Shown: positions 60,804-64,000 of the stretch, piece by piece | Layout: each line of letters starts with the position of its first letter | How positions within the stretch are numbered: position 1 is the first letter of the stretch | DNA from: Selaginella moellendorffii | Lineage: Eukaryota; Streptophyta; Lycopodiopsida; Selaginellales; Selaginellaceae | Length of the DNA stretch: 64,000 bases | Direction of reading: 5' to 3' | Assembly: GCF_000143415.4 (NCBI RefSeq) | Contig: NW_003314267.1 | Coordinates: 1,890,185 to 1,954,184 of the forward strand | Program-made: the position numbers and the translations under genes | The notes under the pieces: model-generated | Told to the model about the DNA's origin: nothing | The model's database searches: none | The model's input: the letters and a program-made list of their open reading frames with translations, nothing else

Positions 60804-60819
60804 ACCTCTTTGTAAACCA

Positions 60820-60845
60820 CCCAGCATTTGCTGGGCAAGTACTCG
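60820..60845 (+). other. Helitron 3' terminal hairpin and end
   Basis: Stem CCCAGCA/TGCTGGG with a 2-nt loop, 10 nt before the end, then CAAGTACTCG and host T. The hairpin acts as the transposition terminator in this class. Confidence 0.85.
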
Positions 60846-61056
60846 TAACATTATAGAAAGCAAAACCTCTACCATATGGATAACTATGATGGTCATCAAT
60901 GGAATCCATTACTTGGTCTAATGTGTTCAAGATAACTTCTCGTGGCCCACCAACTGGGATGACATTTTCATGCCCAACATATTCTAAACTACTCTCCAAA
61001 ACAATTACTATGTTTAATAGAAATGATAACAATAGTAACACAGAGTTTACTTTCAT
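60846..61056 (-). pseudogene. Mannose-binding lectin gene, 5' part (signal peptide)
   Basis: ATG at 61056; 70 codons to the Helitron. Residues 1-22 (MKVNSVLLLLSFLLNIVIVL) are a strong signal peptide. EYVGHENVIPVGGPREVILN follows, in a region I cannot assign. After FAFYNV the host codon is cut after its first base (A, complement of T60846); the other two bases are at 55223 and 55222, giving Ile, and the frame continues GSYRVLVGAW. Today the reading frame runs into Helitron sequence and stops after 24 further codons. Confidence 0.85.
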
Positions 61057-61110
61057 TTTGTTTAAGTGATTATTTTCCTTCTATAAATAAAAAAGGTAAT
61101 ACTAGGCCCT

Positions 61111-61120
61111 ATTTATAAAG
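61111..61120 (-). promoter_or_regulatory. TATA box of the lectin gene
   Basis: CTTTATAAAT on the minus strand, 55 bp before the lectin ATG. It lies in the roughly 200-bp divergent gap between the lectin and the maturase gene. Confidence 0.6.
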
Positions 61121-61253
61121 TGGGAACGTAGACTTTTATTTTAATAATCCACAAAACTTTGGAAATTAAGTTGAAAAAGAAAATTGATATACCAAAATAA
61201 AGTATCTTTTTTCTTTTAAAAAAAGTACTACTAAGCGTCTTCATTAGTAGAGA

Positions 61254-63164
61254 ATGTTAGGGTTCCGTGCCAAGAAGCTCGTCGCCTCCGTAGTCTCCAA
61301 GAGGTACTATTCCTATCCCCCGCCGCCGCGCAAGAAGCGCAATCCTCCGCCGGCATTCTTCGATGCCAGGGCCGTCGCACAGATCGATTCGTGCCCGGTG
61401 ACCAGCGCAGCCCGGATTCGTGCCACTCTTCTCCTCACCTATCACTGGATTTGGAGCTTCCAGCAGCACAGCGACAAGAAGCATCATTGCTTGGGCGGGC
61501 TCTTGAGAAATCCCGACCTCTGGATCTGCGCCTACCAGAGGGCCTGCTACAACAACAAGCTATGGAGTCCCGTGAGCTCTCTCCCTCCCAAAACTCTGGA
61601 AACGCTGGAGCTTCTCATGGAAGCGGTGTGTGCGAATTGCTATGGCTGGGGTGGGACGAAGGTTGTGTACGTTTGTCCTCCACACAAGACGGCTATAGAG
61701 GCCACGGAGGTGGACGAGAAGAGCTTCCAGGACGAGATCGTCCAGGAGGTTCTACTCATGGTTTTGGAACAGATGGGATGCTCTAGAGTAACCTGCAAGC
61801 ATGAAGCTGCCCTGCCGTCTCCCCAACCTTTTGGGCTTTTTTTTTTTTTTTACTGGTATTGATATAGGCCGGGAAGGGGTGCTCGCGAGTGCCTGCGATT
61901 CATCCACGGCAACTTTGGTGATGTCTCGTGGACTGTGAAAGGAGATCTCTCCAAGCTCTTCGATTATCCACAGGCCGAGCTCTTCAACCGGGTTCTACGC
62001 AATGTGATCCAGGACGACAAAGTTGGCGAGCTGATCATCAAGGGGATGAAGACACGAGCTCCTCCGGCCGTGCTTCCGTTTAAGAGATTGAAGCCGACAA
62101 AGAGGAAGTTCCTGGAGTTTGAGCCGAGAAGGACTCCGTTGTGGCTGGAGGTGGTTCTGGGATTTGCTCCGGCAGAGGCTCAAAGAACTCCCGACTGGGG
62201 ATGCTGCAACAAGCTGGGTCCGTTTCTGGCCAACGTTTATCTAAGCGAGCTCGACGCCTGGATGGAAAAGCAGGCCGAGCTGTTCCGTCGGCCTCACGAT
62301 CCGTCCATCGGTGTAAGCTTTAGCACCGACGAGCAGGAGAAGCCAAACAATGCTAGGAAAATGGAGTACGTCCGCTTTGGAGCTCACTTCCTTATCTCGG
62401 TCAGAGGCACAAGAGACGACGTTTTGAGCTTCGAGGAGAAGTGTAGAGTCTTCTGCAAGCAAAAGTATCATCGCGAGCCGGAGTTTGGAGCACCTGAGGC
62501 GATCTCAACGCCGACGCTGTTCCTCGGCCACCATTTTTTCCAGACCAAGAAGTTGAAAACGAAGTGGGAGCCGTCCTCAAACAAGAGAGGAACGGTTTCG
62601 AAAGTGGAGAAGACCGTCTTCTGCGTGGACGGCGCTGTGGGGCACGCCGTCCAGAGCTTGAAGCGAGTAGGCATTCTCGACGACAAAGACAACACGCTTC
62701 CATGCATGCGGCTCTTTCACGAGAACCAGGTTCACAACAATGCTCACGTCAACAAGATCTTGCGAGCGCTGGCCGACTTGTACCAGCACTCGACAAACCG
62801 AGCGGAGATGTGCGAGCTCATCGGGTACTTGTTTCGATCGTCGCTGGCGAAGATGTATGCTGCGAAGTACAAGCTCCGGACGCAGATCCGGGTGGCCAAG
62901 TCCGCGTCCTTGGATCTTTGCAAGCCACTCAAGGATCCTCAAAAGGCCGGAGGAGGAGCACAGACGGAGGCGGTGCCGGAGCCACTGGAGCTTGTTTACA
63001 GCGTTCCAGAAGCTCTTGTGGCACCCATAGCTCACGACTGGAAGCCGCTACACGAGAAAACTCTGAGAAGTGTAGCCAGGCTGCTCCGTCCGGAGGGACT
63101 CCAGGACGGACTAGTTGTGCTGGCCAAGGAACTTGGAACTTGCTGGAAGCTAGTCGATGACTAG
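61254..63164 (+). CDS. Nuclear-encoded group II intron maturase-like protein (RT catalytic site lost)
   Basis: Best model: exon 1 61254-61816, intron 61817-61867 (51 nt, gtctcc ... T-run ... gatatag), exon 2 61868-63164; 619 aa. Exon 2 opens with the group II RT motif PGRGARECLRFIHGNFGDV, then VKGDLSKLF (motif A Asp kept), and GPFLANVYLSELDAWM at about residues 305-320. The YADD position reads FGAH (about 358-361), so reverse transcription is not expected. LGHHFFQTK and a domain-X-like tail (LIGYLFRSSLAKMYAAKYKLRTQIR, in pieces) follow. The basic N-terminus (MLGFRAKKLVASVVSKRYYS) looks like a mitochondrial presequence. Likely role: splicing cofactor for organellar group II introns, as for plant nMAT proteins. 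The stronger-looking donor at 61788 would put exon 2 out of frame. Confidence 0.8.
61817..61867 (+). other. Maturase-gene intron, 51 nt
   Basis: Chosen because it is the GT-AG pair that joins exon 1 (ending two bases into a codon) in frame with PGRG. It has a run of about 15 T near the 3' site. The size fits the very short introns of this genome. Confidence 0.6.
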
Positions 63165-63360
63165 AACTTTCGCGGGGTTGAAGATCAACAGTTCGTCAAA
63201 GTGATATTCTGCGAGGTACAAAATTCCCAATTCTATCTATGTTTGTCATCCAAGATGTGACTCTTTGAAACTTTCAGAGCGGCCAGGAGATGCCTATGAC
63301 GAAGAACGGTAGACGATGAATTGACTAAGTTTGTCTACTTGCGGAAGCTTCATGTCGCTG

Positions 63361-63421
63361 GTAAGTGCCTTGTTTTTTTATCCATTTTCAGCAACAAAGT
63401 TTTTCCTTTCCACAACCGCAG
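63361..63421 (+). other. 5' UTR intron, 61 nt
   Basis: Donor gtaagtgcc, pyrimidine-rich 3' part and acceptor cacaaccgcag. It ends 2 bp before the ATG of the next gene. Confidence 0.65.
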
Positions 63422-63423
63422 CT

Positions 63424-64000
63424 ATGGCTTTTGTGGAGCACTTGGTCCTCTTCAGGCTGAAGAAGGAGGTATCAAATTCTCAAGAAGAAGAATGGCTACA
63501 CTCGCTCAACAATCTCAAGAGCCTGGATGGCATTCTCTACTTCAGAGCTGCCAGGATTGCGGAGATCAGCGGTACGTTTTCATTTACTCACGCCCTCTAC
63601 GCCAGGTTCTCCGGGAAAGCAGCTCTTGCGCACTACTCGCCACATCCGGAGCATCTCAAAGTTGTGGAGATTGGGAGGCAAATATGCGACGACTTCTTCG
63701 GACTCGACTGGGAGACCAACGATGCCTCTCAAGTGGGAGACGGCCCCAAAGTCTTCATGGTTGTGAAGCTCAAAGACGGGGTTGATTCACAGGTGCTCCT
63801 TGAAGTGGCTTCCGTGTGTGCAAAGCAGGCTTCTCAGGGGAGATTTGTCAGTGCTGGTTCCGATTTTTCGAAGCGGGGCAGAGGTTTTGATTTTGGATAT
63901 CTTCTGGGAACTTGCAGCGATTGTCCTCCAGACCAACATGCTACTGCTCTTAAGCATCTGCAAGACGAGCTTGCGTTCCTCCAGGGAGCGATCGATTCTT
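63424..64000 (+). CDS. Stress-responsive A/B-barrel (Dabb) protein, 3' end outside window
   Basis: 192 codons are open to the window edge. It begins MAFVEHLVLFRLKKEVS, the typical start of plant Dabb proteins (VEHLVLFK). NNLKSLDGILYF, THALYARFSGKAALAHYSPH and VVEIGRQICDDFFGLDWE complete the first dimeric alpha/beta-barrel unit (about residues 1-105). A second, more diverged unit starts at about 110 (GPKVFMVVKLKDGVD), so this is the two-domain form (UP3-like). The biochemical role of such proteins in plants is poorly defined. The gene lies about 260 bp after the maturase stop, same strand, and has a 5' UTR intron. Confidence 0.85.
   Translation, partial: MAFVEHLVLFRLKKEVSNSQEEEWLHSLNNLKSLDGILYFRAARIAEISGTFSFTHALYARFSGKAALAHYSPHPEHLKVVEIGRQICDDFFGLDWETNDASQVGDGPKVFMVVKLKDGVDSQVLLEVASVCAKQASQGRFVSAGSDFSKRGRGFDFGYLLGTCSDCPPDQHATALKHLQDELAFLQGAIDS

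Larger units (their letters stand above)
55224..60845 (+). mobile_element. Autonomous Helitron inserted in the lectin gene
   Basis: 5622 bp. The 5' end is A|TCTATAATAATAAG (55224). The 3' end is a 7-bp hairpin CCCAGCA-TT-TGCTGGG (60820-60835), then 10 nt, then CTCG|T (60845). Insertion between A and T with no target duplication is the Helitron rule. The element encodes one uninterrupted Rep-helicase protein. Its 5' third (55250-56270) is GC-richer and holds captured gene pieces. The boundaries are confirmed independently by restoration of the lectin reading frame. The terminus CTCG differs from the usual CTRR. Confidence 0.95.

Noticed and set aside
61788-61867. 80-nt intron with the better-looking donor gtaacc in the maturase gene
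   Set aside because: It joins exon 1 to exon 2 in the wrong frame and gives a stop within 20 codons. The 51-nt alternative keeps PGRG in frame.

Overview
The window looks like nuclear DNA of a lycophyte, most likely Selaginella. The basis is PPR/DYW RNA-editing genes, very short GT-AG introns (51 and 61 nt where they can be placed), a nuclear-encoded group II intron maturase, plant chromoviral Gypsy elements and miR156/157-type hairpins. Species identity is inference; no search was possible.

Layout. 1-9.9 kb is AT-rich and holds a coding-free LTR element (1514-8357). 9.9-24.4 kb is a nested retrotransposon stack. An outer LTR pair (9885-12823 and 23305-24399) has a reverse solo LTR in its left copy. 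Between the pair lies a broken Gypsy (Gypsy-B, pieces 12824-13753 and 21241-22475), itself split by a second dead chromoviral Gypsy (Gypsy-A, 13754-21240). 24.4-29.4 kb is AT-rich with no recognisable gene. 29.4-35.2 kb is a patchwork of tandem duplications carrying tRNA-Lys(UUU) genes and pseudogenes, an LRR fragment and a DYW fragment. 35.4-37.0 kb is an intact secreted beta-helix (pectate-lyase-like) gene. 37.4-41.6 kb (minus) holds a probable multi-exon gene I do not recognise, plus two miR156/157-type hairpins. 42.4-48.0 kb holds two convergent PPR genes whose 3' ends overlap by 10 bp and whose overlap was tandemly duplicated. 48.0-54.5 kb is AT-rich repeat debris. 54.5-61.1 kb is a secreted mannose-lectin gene split by an intact autonomous Helitron (55224-60845). 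61.25-64.0 kb holds an organellar maturase-like gene and the start of a stress-responsive A/B-barrel gene.

How it fits together. The GC-richer host genes are islands between AT-rich transposon blocks. Two of them (the DYW-PPR protein and the maturase) act in organelle RNA processing. The clearest result is the Helitron: removing it between A55223 and T60846 restores one uninterrupted lectin reading frame, which fixes both ends of the element. It also carries scrambled pieces of a host BAHD acyltransferase gene.
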